Below, piece after piece: positions 1 to 8,904 of a stretch of DNA of 43,870 bases. Numbering within the stretch: the stretch's first letter is position 1; each line of letters begins with the position of its first letter. The position numbers and the translations under genes were made by a program. A model generated the notes under the pieces. That model had not been told where the DNA came from and ran no database searches. It saw nothing but the letters and a program-made list of their open reading frames with translations. This DNA is from Clostridiaceae bacterium. Its GTDB lineage: Bacteria; Bacillota_A; Clostridia; Clostridiales; Clostridiaceae. The stretch lies in NCBI GenBank assembly GCA_029256485.1, contig JAQSXU010000022.1, positions 1 to 43,870 of the forward strand, written 5' to 3'.

Positions 1-19
1 TATTTAACTAACAAATTGT

Positions 20-94
20 TCCGCGATAGCTCAACGGTGGAGCATTCGGCTGTTAACCGAAGGGTTGAAGGTTCGAATCCTTTTCGCGGAGCCA
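20..94 (+). tRNA. tRNA-Asn (anticodon GTT)
   Basis: A complete cloverleaf is visible. The acceptor stem pairs TCCGCGA (20-26) with TCGCGGA (84-90), followed by discriminator G91 and an encoded CCA at 92-94. The anticodon loop CTGTTAA gives GTT, which reads asparagine codons. The T arm contains the usual GGTTCGAATCC. The gene stands alone and is followed by a strong terminator hairpin. Confidence 0.97.
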
Positions 95-108
95 TTTTTT
101 ATTTTTTG

Positions 109-165
109 CTTCATGATTAAACTATATTATATTCTTTAGTATAGTTTAATCATGAAGTTTTTTTT
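109..165 (+). terminator. Intrinsic terminator after tRNA-Asn
   Basis: Near-perfect inverted repeat: CTTCATGATTAAACTATA (109-126) pairs with TATAGTTTAATCATGAAG (140-157) and runs straight into a T tract. It should end the tRNA transcript. Confidence 0.9.
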
Positions 166-294
166 GCATAAAACTGCAGAACTAAATATATTTTGCAAAA
201 TTTTGCAAAATGGTTTATAATAGTTCATAATCAAACATGATATGATTTTTTTAATGCATATATAAATTGTCCATTATTGTTAAGGGGGAGAAAA

Positions 295-2751
295 ATGTTA
301 TTTAAAAGTAAAAATAGGGATTTAATTACAAAAGTTATACCTGCTAATGAAAACATAGAGTCTAATGCAAATTTTAAAAGGTTACATAAACTTGAAAAAT
401 ATCAAAGCATATTAATAGGAAGAGTAAATGATCAAACCAAGGATTCATTAGAGGTGACAGAATCACTTCTGCAATCAGTTGAGGACATAAATATTGAAAT
501 GGAAAAGCATAATCAGCATATTGATAAGACTGTACAAGTTTCAGCAGAGGTAGGAGCATTTTCGGAAGAAGTAAATGCAGGTATTGAAGAGACTATGAAA
601 GTAATTGAAGATACCATAGTGAAAGCACAAAATGGACAAAAGTCAGTAAATAATGTAATTGAAAGTATAAATTCTGTTCACAGTACAGTTAATAATATGA
701 AGGATGTACTTCAGCAGCTAGAAGAAAAATCAAACAAAATAAAAGGAATTGTGGATACAATAAAGGGTATTGCAAAAACCACACATCTTTTATCTTTAAA
801 TGCAAATATAGAAGCAGCTAGAGCAGGTGAAGCAGGCAAGGGATTTTCTGTAGTAGCTGGAGAAGTAAAAAAACTGGCACAAAACAGCTCTGCTTACGCG
901 AATGAAATTGATAATATTATTTCTGAGATTACAAATGTGACAAATGAGTCATTAAGTATAATAAATTCAGGAATAGATAAAGTTCAAGAAAGCACTTCTA
1001 AAGCTAAAATGGCGGAAGATGACATAGGCAGTATGATGGATGCTGTTGAAAGAACAAAGGTAATTTCCAGGCAGATAGGTGAGGCAGTAAAAGAACAAAC
1101 TGATAAAAATCAATATATGATTTCTGTTATAGATGGGCTAGTTGAAGTGGCTGAAAAAGTTAAAAATTCAAATGAAAATATATCCATCAATGCCTTTAGG
1201 CAAAAGGCTGCCCTAGGAACTTTAAACAATACTATTGAAAATTTAAATGAATTGTCAATAGGTCATAATGAAAATGAAGATGAGATAGAGAAAACAGAAT
1301 TTGTTATGTCCGCGTCAAAAATTGATTCATTTGATCCTGCAAAGGCTGGTGATATTAATGCATCAAATATAGTATCACAAATAAACGTGGGGCTTGTTCA
1401 ATTTGGATCAGGTACGGAAGTAATTGCAGCATTAGCAAGGTCATGGCACGTTGAAAATGATAATATTACCTGGATATTCAATTTAAGAAAAGATGCAAGG
1501 TTCCATAATGGCAGAATAATAACGCCTGAAGATGTAAAATATTCTTTTGAAAGATTACTAAGTAAAGAGCTGGACAGCATAAACAGATGGTTTTTGTCAA
1601 TGATAAAGGGATCAGATGAGTATTATAATGGAACATCAGCACATGTTAGTGGAATTGAGATAATAGGAAATAATTCTATTAAAGTTGTTTTAAAATATCC
1701 ATATAGTTCTTTTATTAATAATTTGGCTCACTGCTCTTGCACTATCATTCCAAAGGAGGAAGTTAACAATATTGATAATAAGCCAGTGGGGGCTGGTCCA
1801 TTCAAATTTGTTAAGGTAGACGATGAAAATAAGCAAATAATACTCAGCAAATTTTCTGATTTTGTATTAGGTGAGGCATTACTTGATACTGTAAAGGTTG
1901 ATTACAATGACGATGATATAGAAGAAAGATTTATTAATGAGGAAATTGATTATATGACTGTCAATGCAGGAAATAAAAAATTAATAGAAGATAAATCATA
2001 TGAAATTCGAAGAACAGAGTGCATAGGCATGAGATTCATAGCCTTTAATTATAATAGCAGCAATGCAATTATTCACAATAAAGAGGCTAGAAAAGCAATT
2101 AACTATTGTGTGGATAGAGAAAAGATAATTAGAGAGGCCCTTGGGGGATTAGAAACACCTGTCATAGGAGCGTTTCCAGAAACAATAATATCAAATCCAA
2201 ATTTAAAAGGGTATTCCAGAAATATAAATAAGGCAAGGGAACTAATTAGAAATAGTGGTATAAAATCCAATACAATTACTTTGCTGGTTAGCTCAGAAGG
2301 AAGAAATGTAGTTCTTCATAGTAAGGTTGCTGAAATACTGGCCGAAAACTTAAAGGAAATAGGTATAACATTAAAGACAAAGGCAGTTAAAGGCTCTGAT
2401 TATTACGATGAAAATAGTATTAAGCAGGCAGATATGTTTGTTTATGGATGGCTTGGAGATTCAGGAACTGCAGACAATTTCATGGAACCATTAGTAGATA
2501 AAGCAAATAGCGCAAACAGGAGCAAATATTCAAATGAACAGGTAATGGAATTATTAAATAAGGCTAAGAAAACTAAAAATCCATATAGGTATAAAGAAAT
2601 TCTATATCAAATTGACGGCGTTATGGAAGAGGATTCCCCGTGGGTTTCACTTTCTAACATTTGTTCAACTTATACTTATAGTAAAAATATAAAAGGGTTA
2701 AAAGTGCATCCATTAAATATAGTTAAAGTACTTGATATCTGGAGAGAATAA
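295..2751 (+). CDS. Chimeric methyl-accepting chemotaxis signalling domain fused to a family 5 solute-binding domain
   Basis: 818 aa. I start at ATG 295, behind AAGGGGGAG; an in-frame TTG at 277 lies upstream of that ribosome binding site. Residues about 40-310 form a long coiled coil with the conserved MCP hairpin tip ([20 protein letters not shown], about 169-188), which contacts CheA/CheW. From about residue 345 to the end the sequence resembles oligopeptide-binding (SBP_bac_5, OppA/DppA-like) proteins: a [14 protein letters not shown] opening, [10 protein letters not shown] and [11 protein letters not shown] motifs, and a C-terminal lobe. I see no signal peptide, lipobox or transmembrane helix, so the binding domain appears to be cytoplasmic. 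This suggests a soluble chemoreceptor that senses an internal peptide or similar ligand. Domain identities are firm; the ligand is unknown. It is monocistronic, closed by the hairpin at 2756-2798. Confidence 0.88.
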   Translation: MLFKSKNRDLITKVIPANENIESNANFKRLHKLEKYQSILIGRVNDQTKDSLEVTESLLQSVEDINIEMEKHNQHIDKTVQVSAEVGAFSEEVNAGIEETMKVIEDTIVKAQNGQKSVNNVIESINSVHSTVNNMKDVLQQLEEKSNKIKGIVDTIKGIAKTTHLLSLNANIEAARAGEAGKGFSVVAGEVKKLAQNSSAYANEIDNIISEITNVTNESLSIINSGIDKVQESTSKAKMAEDDIGSMMDAVERTKVISRQIGEAVKEQTDKNQYMISVIDGLVEVAEKVKNSNENISINAFRQKAALGTLNNTIENLNELSIGHNENEDEIEKTEFVMSASKIDSFDPAKAGDINASNIVSQINVGLVQFGSGTEVIAALARSWHVENDNITWIFNLRKDARFHNGRIITPEDVKYSFERLLSKELDSINRWFLSMIKGSDEYYNGTSAHVSGIEIIGNNSIKVVLKYPYSSFINNLAHCSCTIIPKEEVNNIDNKPVGAGPFKFVKVDDENKQIILSKFSDFVLGEALLDTVKVDYNDDDIEERFINEEIDYMTVNAGNKKLIEDKSYEIRRTECIGMRFIAFNYNSSNAIIHNKEARKAINYCVDREKIIREALGGLETPVIGAFPETIISNPNLKGYSRNINKARELIRNSGIKSNTITLLVSSEGRNVVLHSKVAEILAENLKEIGITLKTKAVKGSDYYDENSIKQADMFVYGWLGDSGTADNFMEPLVDKANSANRSKYSNEQVMELLNKAKKTKNPYRYKEILYQIDGVMEEDSPWVSLSNICSTYTYSKNIKGLKVHPLNIVKVLDIWRE

Positions 2752-2755
2752 ATGT

Positions 2756-2800
2756 AAATGCATAAATTGCTTAAAACAATTAAGCAATTTATGCATTTTT
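2756..2800. terminator. Bidirectional terminator between convergent genes
   Basis: AAATGCATAAATTGCTTA (2756-2773) pairs with TAAGCAATTTATGCATTT (2781-2798). A T run follows on the + strand and an A-rich run lies on the other side. It serves the chemoreceptor gene and the reverse-strand MBL gene whose stop codon is at 2799-2801. Confidence 0.85.
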
Positions 2801-3656
2801 ATTGTTTTTCAACTGAATTTCCATTGCTTACAACAACTATATTTCCATCTATGTCAGTTCTATAAATTTGAATGTTTCGGTGCTTAAGACTTAATATGGT
2901 TCCCTTATTGGGGTGACCGTATATATTGCCTTTACCACAGCTGATTACTGCTATTTCAGGATTTACTTTATCTAGAAATTCATTTGAAGATGATGATGTA
3001 CTTCCATGGTGACCAACCTTTAAAATGTTGCTGGACAGGTCATAATCTTTTGATAATATTTCCTTTTCACTTAATTTTTCAGCATCACCCATAAACAGAA
3101 ATTTAGAATTACCATAGGTTATTTTAATAACTGCAGAGTAATTATTTGTTTCTTCATAGGCAGAATTATTTGGGGCAAGCATTTCGCAATGTACATTATT
3201 CCCAAGATTGATGCAAACTCCTGCCTTAGCTATGTTTATTTTTTTATTTTTATTTTTTAATTCTAATATCATATTTTCAAATGCTTTTGTGTTTTCAGTT
3301 TTTTTTGGTGCGTAGAACTCACCAATATTATATTTTCTTATTATGGCTGCCATCCCTCCTATATGATCATCATGAGGATGGGTAGCAATTATATAATGAA
3401 GTTTTTTTATATGCTGTCTGTCAAGATATGAAATCAAATTAGACTGGTTTTCGTATGGACCAGCATCAATTAATAAATTTATATTGTTAATCTGTACGAG
3501 AATACTGTCACCCTGACCCACATCAATATAATGAATTATTAAATTATTTTTATCAACTGCAGGGTGGATTGATTTTACTTTTAAAAATGGTATTAACAAT
3601 AAAATTATTACAAGGGCTGAAGATAATACGCCAATACATTTTTTATTTAACTTCAT
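2799..3656 (-). CDS. ComEC/Rec2-like metallo-beta-lactamase fold hydrolase, membrane anchored
   Basis: 285 aa. A single hydrophobic N-terminal segment (about residues 8-27) predicts a signal anchor, so the enzyme domain should face outward. The MBL fold is shown by YIDVGQGDS (about 43-51), the metal-binding HPHDDH (93-98), and the later FMGDAE and VGHHGS motifs. This matches the stand-alone homologues of the C-terminal ComEC domain, which lack the ComEC channel; the substrate is unproven and may be extracellular DNA or another phosphodiester. The start ATG lies inside the 3' end of gapN (14-bp overlap), with GGAGG eight bases upstream also inside gapN, so translation is probably coupled to it. 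Confidence 0.85.
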   Translation of the reverse strand: MKLNKKCIGVLSSALVIILLLIPFLKVKSIHPAVDKNNLIIHYIDVGQGDSILVQINNINLLIDAGPYENQSNLISYLDRQHIKKLHYIIATHPHDDHIGGMAAIIRKYNIGEFYAPKKTENTKAFENMILELKNKNKKINIAKAGVCINLGNNVHCEMLAPNNSAYEETNNYSAVIKITYGNSKFLFMGDAEKLSEKEILSKDYDLSSNILKVGHHGSTSSSSNEFLDKVNPEIAVISCGKGNIYGHPNKGTILSLKHRNIQIYRTDIDGNIVVVSNGNSVEKQ

Positions 3657-5112
3657 TAAAATCCTCCAAATTCAGCACAATACTTTTAAGTTTACTCATA
3701 GCTTCAATACTGTAACGTATACCTTGTGTGCCCATTCCAGAAGCTTTAAAACCTGAAAATGGAAAGTGATCAGGACTTCTCTCAGTTTTACCATTAATTT
3801 GAACTGTTCCAACCTGCAATTTATCTGCGATAAAAAATGCTTTATTAATATTATTTGTGAAAATAGAAGCTTGGAGACCATATTTTGAGTTATTAGTAAC
3901 ATTTATGGCTTCATCTATGCTATTTACTCTTATGATTGGAAGTATGGGGCCCAAAGGCTCCTCCCAGGCAATTCTCATATCGCTGGTAACATTGTCAAAT
4001 ATAGTTGGATAAACTAAATTGTTAATACGCTTATTGCCTAAAATTAAGTTAGCTCCCTTATTAATAGCATCATCAATTAAATTCTGTACAAAATCTGCTG
4101 CTTTATTATTTATTAGGGGAACTATTTCACAATCATCCTCAATGGCACCAACTTTCAAGCTTTCAGCAATGATTTTAATTTTTTCTATTAAAACTGGAGC
4201 AATATTATTTAAAACAATGACTCGCTTGATTGCCGTACATCTCTGACCAGAATAATTAAATGCTCCTGCAGCTATTTCCTTAGCTGCCATATCCAAATCT
4301 GCATCATCTAAAACCAAGGCAGCATCCTTGCCCCCTAATTCCAGAAGGGTTGGCACCATTCCGGCAATTGAGGCAATATGTTTACCAACTTCAGTGCTTC
4401 CTGTAAAGTTGATAAAATCAATGCCTTTATGTGTAACTAAGTAATCCCCAATATCACTGCCTTTGCCTGTAATTGTATTCAATACACCATGAGGCAGTCC
4501 TGCTCTATTAAATACTTCAGCCATATAAAGAGCACTAATTGAGCCTGAGGTTGGTGGCTTAAGAATAACACTATTTCCGGCTATTAAAGCTGGTGCAATT
4601 TTTGAAACGGATAGATTAATGGGATAATTAAATGGAGAAATAGCCAGCACAGTTCCTAGGGGGACTCTTGTAACCAAGGAAATTTTATTCTTTTTAAATC
4701 CAGGGAAACTATCTCCTGATATTGCTTTACCTTCCATGTGCTTTGCTTCATCTGCGGTGAATCTAATAAAGTCAGCGGATCTTGCAATTTCCGAAATGGA
4801 AGATTCTTTGTCCTTGCCAATTTCATACTGAAGTATTTTATAAAGTTCTAGTACATTTTCTTCTAATAACAGGGCAGCTTTTTTTAAGATTGAAGCTCTT
4901 TCATTTATGGGAGCCTGCTGCCAAATTTTTGCAGCTGTATTGGAATTTGCTATTGATAAATCTACTTCCTCTTTGGTCATGGATTGAATCATACCAACAA
5001 TAGAGTTATCCCTGGGAGAATGGATTTTAATAGTTTTATTGCTGCTGCTTTGAATCCATTTGCCATCTAAAAGATTTTTATAAATATTTTGCTGCCTAAT
5101 ATTTTCAAACAT
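3643..5112 (-). CDS. gapN: NADP-dependent glyceraldehyde-3-phosphate dehydrogenase (non-phosphorylating, ALDH family)
   Basis: 489 aa. Start ATG 5112 has AAGGTG upstream; an in-frame start at 5154 would add 14 residues and lacks this site. It is an aldehyde dehydrogenase with Asn163 (SPFNYP), Glu258 in LLELGGKD and catalytic Cys292 in the GapN-like SGQRCTAIKR. The opening YKNLLDGKWIQS and the length match GapN. The enzyme oxidises glyceraldehyde-3-phosphate to 3-phosphoglycerate, making NADPH without ATP, the main glycolytic NADPH source in several clostridia. Another ALDH substrate (for example lactaldehyde or succinate semialdehyde) is possible but less likely given the Cys-loop sequence. 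It is co-transcribed with the overlapping MBL gene. Confidence 0.85.
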   Translation of the reverse strand: MFENIRQQNIYKNLLDGKWIQSSSNKTIKIHSPRDNSIVGMIQSMTKEEVDLSIANSNTAAKIWQQAPINERASILKKAALLLEENVLELYKILQYEIGKDKESSISEIARSADFIRFTADEAKHMEGKAISGDSFPGFKKNKISLVTRVPLGTVLAISPFNYPINLSVSKIAPALIAGNSVILKPPTSGSISALYMAEVFNRAGLPHGVLNTITGKGSDIGDYLVTHKGIDFINFTGSTEVGKHIASIAGMVPTLLELGGKDAALVLDDADLDMAAKEIAAGAFNYSGQRCTAIKRVIVLNNIAPVLIEKIKIIAESLKVGAIEDDCEIVPLINNKAADFVQNLIDDAINKGANLILGNKRINNLVYPTIFDNVTSDMRIAWEEPLGPILPIIRVNSIDEAINVTNNSKYGLQASIFTNNINKAFFIADKLQVGTVQINGKTERSPDHFPFSGFKASGMGTQGIRYSIEAMSKLKSIVLNLEDFNEVK

Positions 5113-5206
5113 ATTATCACCTTCTATATCCATAGTATAGTCATCTATGAACATATCAATTCATAATTAGAATTTGAATTTTAGTTTAAAAGGTTTATAA
5201 TTTTGA

Positions 5207-5212
5207 TATAAT
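5207..5212 (+). promoter_or_regulatory. Possible -10 element for the antiterminator gene
   Basis: TATAAT, 51 bases upstream of the antiterminator start codon. No convincing -35 is seen at the right distance, so this is a weak call. Confidence 0.35.
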
Positions 5213-5262
5213 CTTAGTAATGTATTTTTTACATAATATGTTATCACGGAGGTGCTGCATAG

Positions 5263-6102
5263 TTGGAAGTACAGTATAAAATTATTAAGACATTTAATCA
5301 TAATGTAGTTTTCTGTATAGATGAAGAACTATCGAAAGAATGCATTTTAATTGGCAGGGGTATAGGGTTCGGGAAGAAGGAGAATGAAGTTATAGATAAT
5401 AAAAAAATAGAAAAGAGATTCCATATATCTAATGAAGCTAATAAAGATAAATTTAAAGGATTAACGAAGATTATAGATAATGATATTGTTGGAGTTACAG
5501 AGGAAGTTATTGCACTAATTCATAATTTATCAAGTGGTAAATTGGATGAAAAAATACATATAACTTTATTAGATCACGTTTCATTTGCTATAGAAAGACA
5601 TAGAAATGGAATAAATATTGTAAATCCTTTTATTGTAGAGGAGAAAACACTTTATCCAGAGGAATATGAATTAGCATCAAAGGCATTGAATATAATTAAT
5701 AGTAGAATTAATATAGATCTACCACAGGACGAGATAGGCTTTATTGCCCTCCATATTCATGCAGCTTTTACTCATGGTAATATTTCTAGAACTAGTTTAA
5801 ATACTACTATTATAAATGAAATGGTTAAATTCATAGAGGAAACTTTTGAAATAAATATTAGCGCTGACAGCATAAATTATTCTAGATTAGTGATACATTT
5901 AAGATTTGCTTTAGATAGAGCAGAAAAACAGATACCAATTGAAAATCTGCTGCTATCCAGTATAAAGAGAAAGTTTAAAATGTCATATAATGCTTCAAAG
6001 AAATTAGCAGACAAAATAAAGCTTGACTATAATATAAAATTCACAGAGGATGAGATAGGCTATCTTGCAATTCATTTAGAAAAAATAAGAATGAATAATT
6101 AA
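5263..6102 (+). CDS. BglG/LicT-family transcriptional antiterminator (CAT-PRD-PRD)
   Basis: 279 aa, starting at TTG 5263 with GGAGGTG (5249-5255) seven bases upstream; no ATG serves better. Residues 1-55 are the RNA-binding CAT domain (NHNVVFC, GRGIGFGKK). Two PTS regulation domains follow with the phosphorylatable histidines in place: H105 and H164 in PRD1, H212 and H271 in PRD2. Such proteins bind an RAT hairpin on nascent mRNA and block a terminator when the cognate PTS substrate is present. A good RAT/terminator pair lies 70 bases downstream, before the MurP-like PTS gene, so the substrate is likely MurNAc or a MurNAc disaccharide. GlcT is the closest alternative family name. Confidence 0.93.
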   Translation: MEVQYKIIKTFNHNVVFCIDEELSKECILIGRGIGFGKKENEVIDNKKIEKRFHISNEANKDKFKGLTKIIDNDIVGVTEEVIALIHNLSSGKLDEKIHITLLDHVSFAIERHRNGINIVNPFIVEEKTLYPEEYELASKALNIINSRINIDLPQDEIGFIALHIHAAFTHGNISRTSLNTTIINEMVKFIEETFEINISADSINYSRLVIHLRFALDRAEKQIPIENLLLSSIKRKFKMSYNASKKLADKIKLDYNIKFTEDEIGYLAIHLEKIRMNN

Positions 6103-6122
6103 CAATATTTAACTGAAAATTA

Positions 6123-6151
6123 TTGACATAAAAACAATATTGATATAAAAT
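6123..6151 (+). promoter_or_regulatory. SigA-type promoter for the murP operon
   Basis: TTGACA (6123-6128), a 17-bp spacer, then TAAAAT (6146-6151). It places transcription start about 15-20 bases before the RAT element, as expected for an antitermination leader. Confidence 0.75.
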
Positions 6152-6171
6152 AAAATTACAAAATAATATTA

Positions 6172-6203
6172 AAGCGTGTTACTGTTTAAGCAGGCATGAG
6201 CTA
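6172..6203 (+). promoter_or_regulatory. RAT (ribonucleic antiterminator) element
   Basis: The core GTTACTGTTTAAGCAGGCAT (6178-6197) matches the LicT/SacY RAT pattern GTTACTG...GCAGGCA, including the internal bulges. Its 3' end shares GAGCT with the 5' arm of the next terminator, so the two folds are mutually exclusive. Confidence 0.88.
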
Positions 6204-6243
6204 AAGAAAACTACTATAGGTTTTTTTTGGCTCTTATTTTTTT
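6198..6243 (+). terminator. Leader terminator controlled by the RAT
   Basis: GAGCTAAAGAAAAC (6198-6211) pairs with GTTTTTTTTGGCTC (6220-6233), with two wobble positions, and is followed by TTATTTTTTT. Binding of the antiterminator to the overlapping RAT should prevent it from forming. Confidence 0.85.
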
Positions 6244-6272
6244 ATAAATTATTTTTAAAGGAGGAATTATTC

Positions 6273-7628
6273 ATGTCTACTTCAAATTTATTACCAAAAG
6301 TTATTGCAGAAAACATACTGGACAAGGTTGGCGGAAAAGAAAATGTTTCTTCAGTTGCATATTGTATGACTAGATTAAGAATGGATGTTGTGGATGACAG
6401 CAAAGCCAGCAAAGAGGAAATTAAAAAAATTGAAGGAGTACTTGGTGTTGCTGAACAAGGAGGGCAATTGCAAATTATTCTTGGACCAGGAAGAGTGGCC
6501 AAGGTAGCTGCAGCTTTCGGAGAAATAACAGGGTTGAAGGTTGGAGAGCTGGATGAGGCGAAAGTAAGAAAGGAAGAAATTAAGGCAAAGAATGCAACTC
6601 CGTTTAAATTGCTGCTAAAGAAGATTTCAAGTATCTTTATTCCTTTGATACCAGCATTTATTGCCTGTGGTCTTGTATCGGGAATTTTGAATATTGTTTT
6701 AAAATACAATCCAGGCTTTGGGGCAGGTCCAACAGGTGGTATATTAAAGATTATTGGTAATGCAGTTTTTTATGGCTTAAGTTTATTCGTTGGTGTTAAT
6801 GCTGCTAAAGAATTTGGAGGATCACCAATGCTTGGAGGAGTTATGGCTGCTATAATTTCTCATCCAGATCTTGCAAAAGTTAAATTTGGTGGAATGGCAT
6901 TGGTACCAGGACGTGGCGGCGTAATTGCAGTATTGCTTGTAGTAGCATTTAGCTCATGGATTGAAAAAAACATAAGAAAGGTAATTCCAGATGTTTTGGA
7001 TTTATTTATAACACCTTTACTTACTGTGTTGATTTCTGGTTTTATTGCATTATTAATTTTACAACCTATAGGTGGAATAATATCTGATTCAATTGGCTCT
7101 GCCGTAAAGGTATCAATTAGATCAGGTGGAGCTTTCACTGGGTTTATTTTAGGAGGAACCTTCCTTCCATTGGTAATGACAGGACTTCATCAGGGATTAA
7201 CACCAATTCATGCAGATTTACTTAAAACAACCGGTCAAAATCTACTTCTGCCTATATTGGCTATGGCTGGTGCAGGACAAGTAGGGGCAGCAATAGCAGT
7301 ATTAGTAAAAACTAAAAATGACAGATTAAAGAAGACAATTTGGTCAGCTTTACCAGTAGGAATATTAGGTGTAGGAGAACCATTAATATATGGTGTAACA
7401 TTACCTCTTGGAAAACCATTTATTGGGGCTTGTATTGGAGGTGCCATAGGAGGTGCTTTTAACGCTGCTACTAAGGTTGCATCTCTAAGTTTAGGACTTT
7501 CAGGATTACCGTTAGCATTATTAATTAAACCAGGTACAGTATTATTTTATTTAACAGGAGTGCTGTTAGCATATATCGGTGGCTTTATAGCCACATGGAT
7601 AATAGGTTTTGAGGATCCAGAAGTGTAA
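6273..7628 (+). CDS. murP: PTS EIIBC of the glucose/GlcNAc superfamily, probably MurNAc-type (MurP-like)
   Basis: 451 aa, ATG with AAAGGAGG upstream. Residues about 8-85 are EIIB with the phospho-accepting Cys31 in YCMTRLRMDV. From about 110 on, EIIC has around ten membrane segments and the GVGEPLIYGVTLPL motif. No EIIA domain is present, so it must borrow an EIIA-Glc-type protein, as E. coli MurP does. It should import and phosphorylate MurNAc or a MurNAc-GlcNAc disaccharide. Specificity is inferred from the downstream mupG and murQ genes; the sequence alone would also allow another glucose-family sugar. Confidence 0.88.
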   Translation: MSTSNLLPKVIAENILDKVGGKENVSSVAYCMTRLRMDVVDDSKASKEEIKKIEGVLGVAEQGGQLQIILGPGRVAKVAAAFGEITGLKVGELDEAKVRKEEIKAKNATPFKLLLKKISSIFIPLIPAFIACGLVSGILNIVLKYNPGFGAGPTGGILKIIGNAVFYGLSLFVGVNAAKEFGGSPMLGGVMAAIISHPDLAKVKFGGMALVPGRGGVIAVLLVVAFSSWIEKNIRKVIPDVLDLFITPLLTVLISGFIALLILQPIGGIISDSIGSAVKVSIRSGGAFTGFILGGTFLPLVMTGLHQGLTPIHADLLKTTGQNLLLPILAMAGAGQVGAAIAVLVKTKNDRLKKTIWSALPVGILGVGEPLIYGVTLPLGKPFIGACIGGAIGGAFNAATKVASLSLGLSGLPLALLIKPGTVLFYLTGVLLAYIGGFIATWIIGFEDPEV

Positions 7629-7636
7629 TATTAATC

Positions 7637-7680
7637 ATTGAGAATTGGGATGTAATTCCCAATTCTCAATTTTAACTTTT
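7637..7680 (+). terminator. Strong hairpin inside the operon, between murP and mupG
   Basis: Perfect 14-bp arms ATTGAGAATTGGGA (7637-7650) and TCCCAATTCTCAAT (7657-7670), loop TGTAAT, then TTTAACTTTT. The broken T tract makes partial termination or mRNA 3'-end stabilisation more likely than a full stop. Confidence 0.6.
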
Positions 7681-7743
7681 AAAGCAGTTACTTTCACAGA
7701 TAATTACATAATAATGATAAATTATAAGGAGTTGACTTTTGTT

Positions 7744-8832
7744 ATGTCAAAAGGTATTTCAGTATATTTAGGGATGAACTACTCCATTGAAGAAAATATT
7801 AGATACATAAAGAGGGCAAAAGAGTATGGCTTTGACAATATATTTACATCCCTTCATATTCCAGAAGCAAACTACAGTGAGATTATTGAAGATTTTAAGA
7901 AAATAGTTGCATTGGCAAAAGCTTTAGATTTAAAAATTATTGCTGATATATCTCCAAGAGCATTTGGTTATTTGGGGGCCGATATAAAGGATTTAAGTGT
8001 TCTAAAGGATATGAATATATATGGTATAAGGGTGGATTTTGGATTTTCACCAAAGGAAATAGCTGAATTTACTAATAATAAATATGGGTTGAAAATTGAA
8101 ATTAATGCATCAACAGTCACTGAAAGATTTTTAAATGAATTTGATAAATATAATCCAAATTATAAAATGCTCCAGGCATGTCATAATTATTATCCAAGAT
8201 TGAACACTGGTATTTCTGTAGAAACGCTATTAAAGAAGAATAATATGTTAAAACAATATGAAATAAAATTATCAGCTTTTATTCCATCTCAGTCAGGAAG
8301 ACGAGGCCCAATATTTGAAGGATTGCCAACTCTTGAAGCCCATAGGAATATGAAGTCGGAAATTTGTGCTAAGCATTTATTTGCACTAGGATTAGATAAT
8401 GTAATATTTGGAGATAGCATACCTTCAGATGAGGAACTTGTAAGTGTAGGAAATATAGAAGAAGATATAATAGAATTTAATATAAAAGAATTAAATTGCA
8501 GTGAAATAGAAAATGAAATACTATTTAAAAGTACCCATGAAAATAGGCCTGATTCAGCAGAAGATGTAATTAGATCCACACTATCAAGAGAAACCTTAAA
8601 CGGAAGAAAAGTAGAACCAAAGAATAATATAAAAAGAATTAAAGGAAGCATTACTATTGATAATGAAAAATATATGAGATATTGTGGTGAACTGCAAATA
8701 TGTAAAAAAGATTTGCCGGCGGATTCAAGGGTAAATGTGGTTGGAGTTATTAGCAAAGAAGAGCTGTTTTTAATAGACTTTATTAAAGAGGAAACAAAAT
8801 TTAAATTTATTTCTGAAAGTAAATTTCATTGA
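7744..8832 (+). CDS. mupG: DUF871 / MupG-type 6-phospho-N-acetylmuramidase
   Basis: 362 aa from ATG 7744; AAGGAG lies 12 bases upstream, a slightly long spacing, and the upstream in-frame extension runs through the hairpin at 7637-7670 and is unlikely. The protein opens GISVYLGMNYS and has a TIM-barrel-like N-terminal domain and a smaller C-terminal domain, as in DUF871. The characterised S. aureus member MupG hydrolyses MurNAc-6-phosphate-GlcNAc, delivered by the PTS, to MurNAc-6P plus GlcNAc. Placement directly before murQ and after the PTS gene supports that role here. The family assignment comes from recognition of the sequence and context, not a search. Confidence 0.83.
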   Translation: MSKGISVYLGMNYSIEENIRYIKRAKEYGFDNIFTSLHIPEANYSEIIEDFKKIVALAKALDLKIIADISPRAFGYLGADIKDLSVLKDMNIYGIRVDFGFSPKEIAEFTNNKYGLKIEINASTVTERFLNEFDKYNPNYKMLQACHNYYPRLNTGISVETLLKKNNMLKQYEIKLSAFIPSQSGRRGPIFEGLPTLEAHRNMKSEICAKHLFALGLDNVIFGDSIPSDEELVSVGNIEEDIIEFNIKELNCSEIENEILFKSTHENRPDSAEDVIRSTLSRETLNGRKVEPKNNIKRIKGSITIDNEKYMRYCGELQICKKDLPADSRVNVVGVISKEELFLIDFIKEETKFKFISESKFH

Positions 8833-8904
8833 ATATTGAATATATTGAAAGTTTATGTTAATATAATTATAGATTTAAAAATTATTTTAGCATGGGAGGA
8901 TCTT

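Noticed and set aside
2799..3656. Full ComEC competence channel
   Set aside because: Only one N-terminal hydrophobic segment is present; the multi-helix competence domain is missing.
6242..6709. 155-codon reverse-strand ORF over murP
   Set aside because: Antisense shadow of the EIIB domain; it runs through the leader terminator and lacks a start site.
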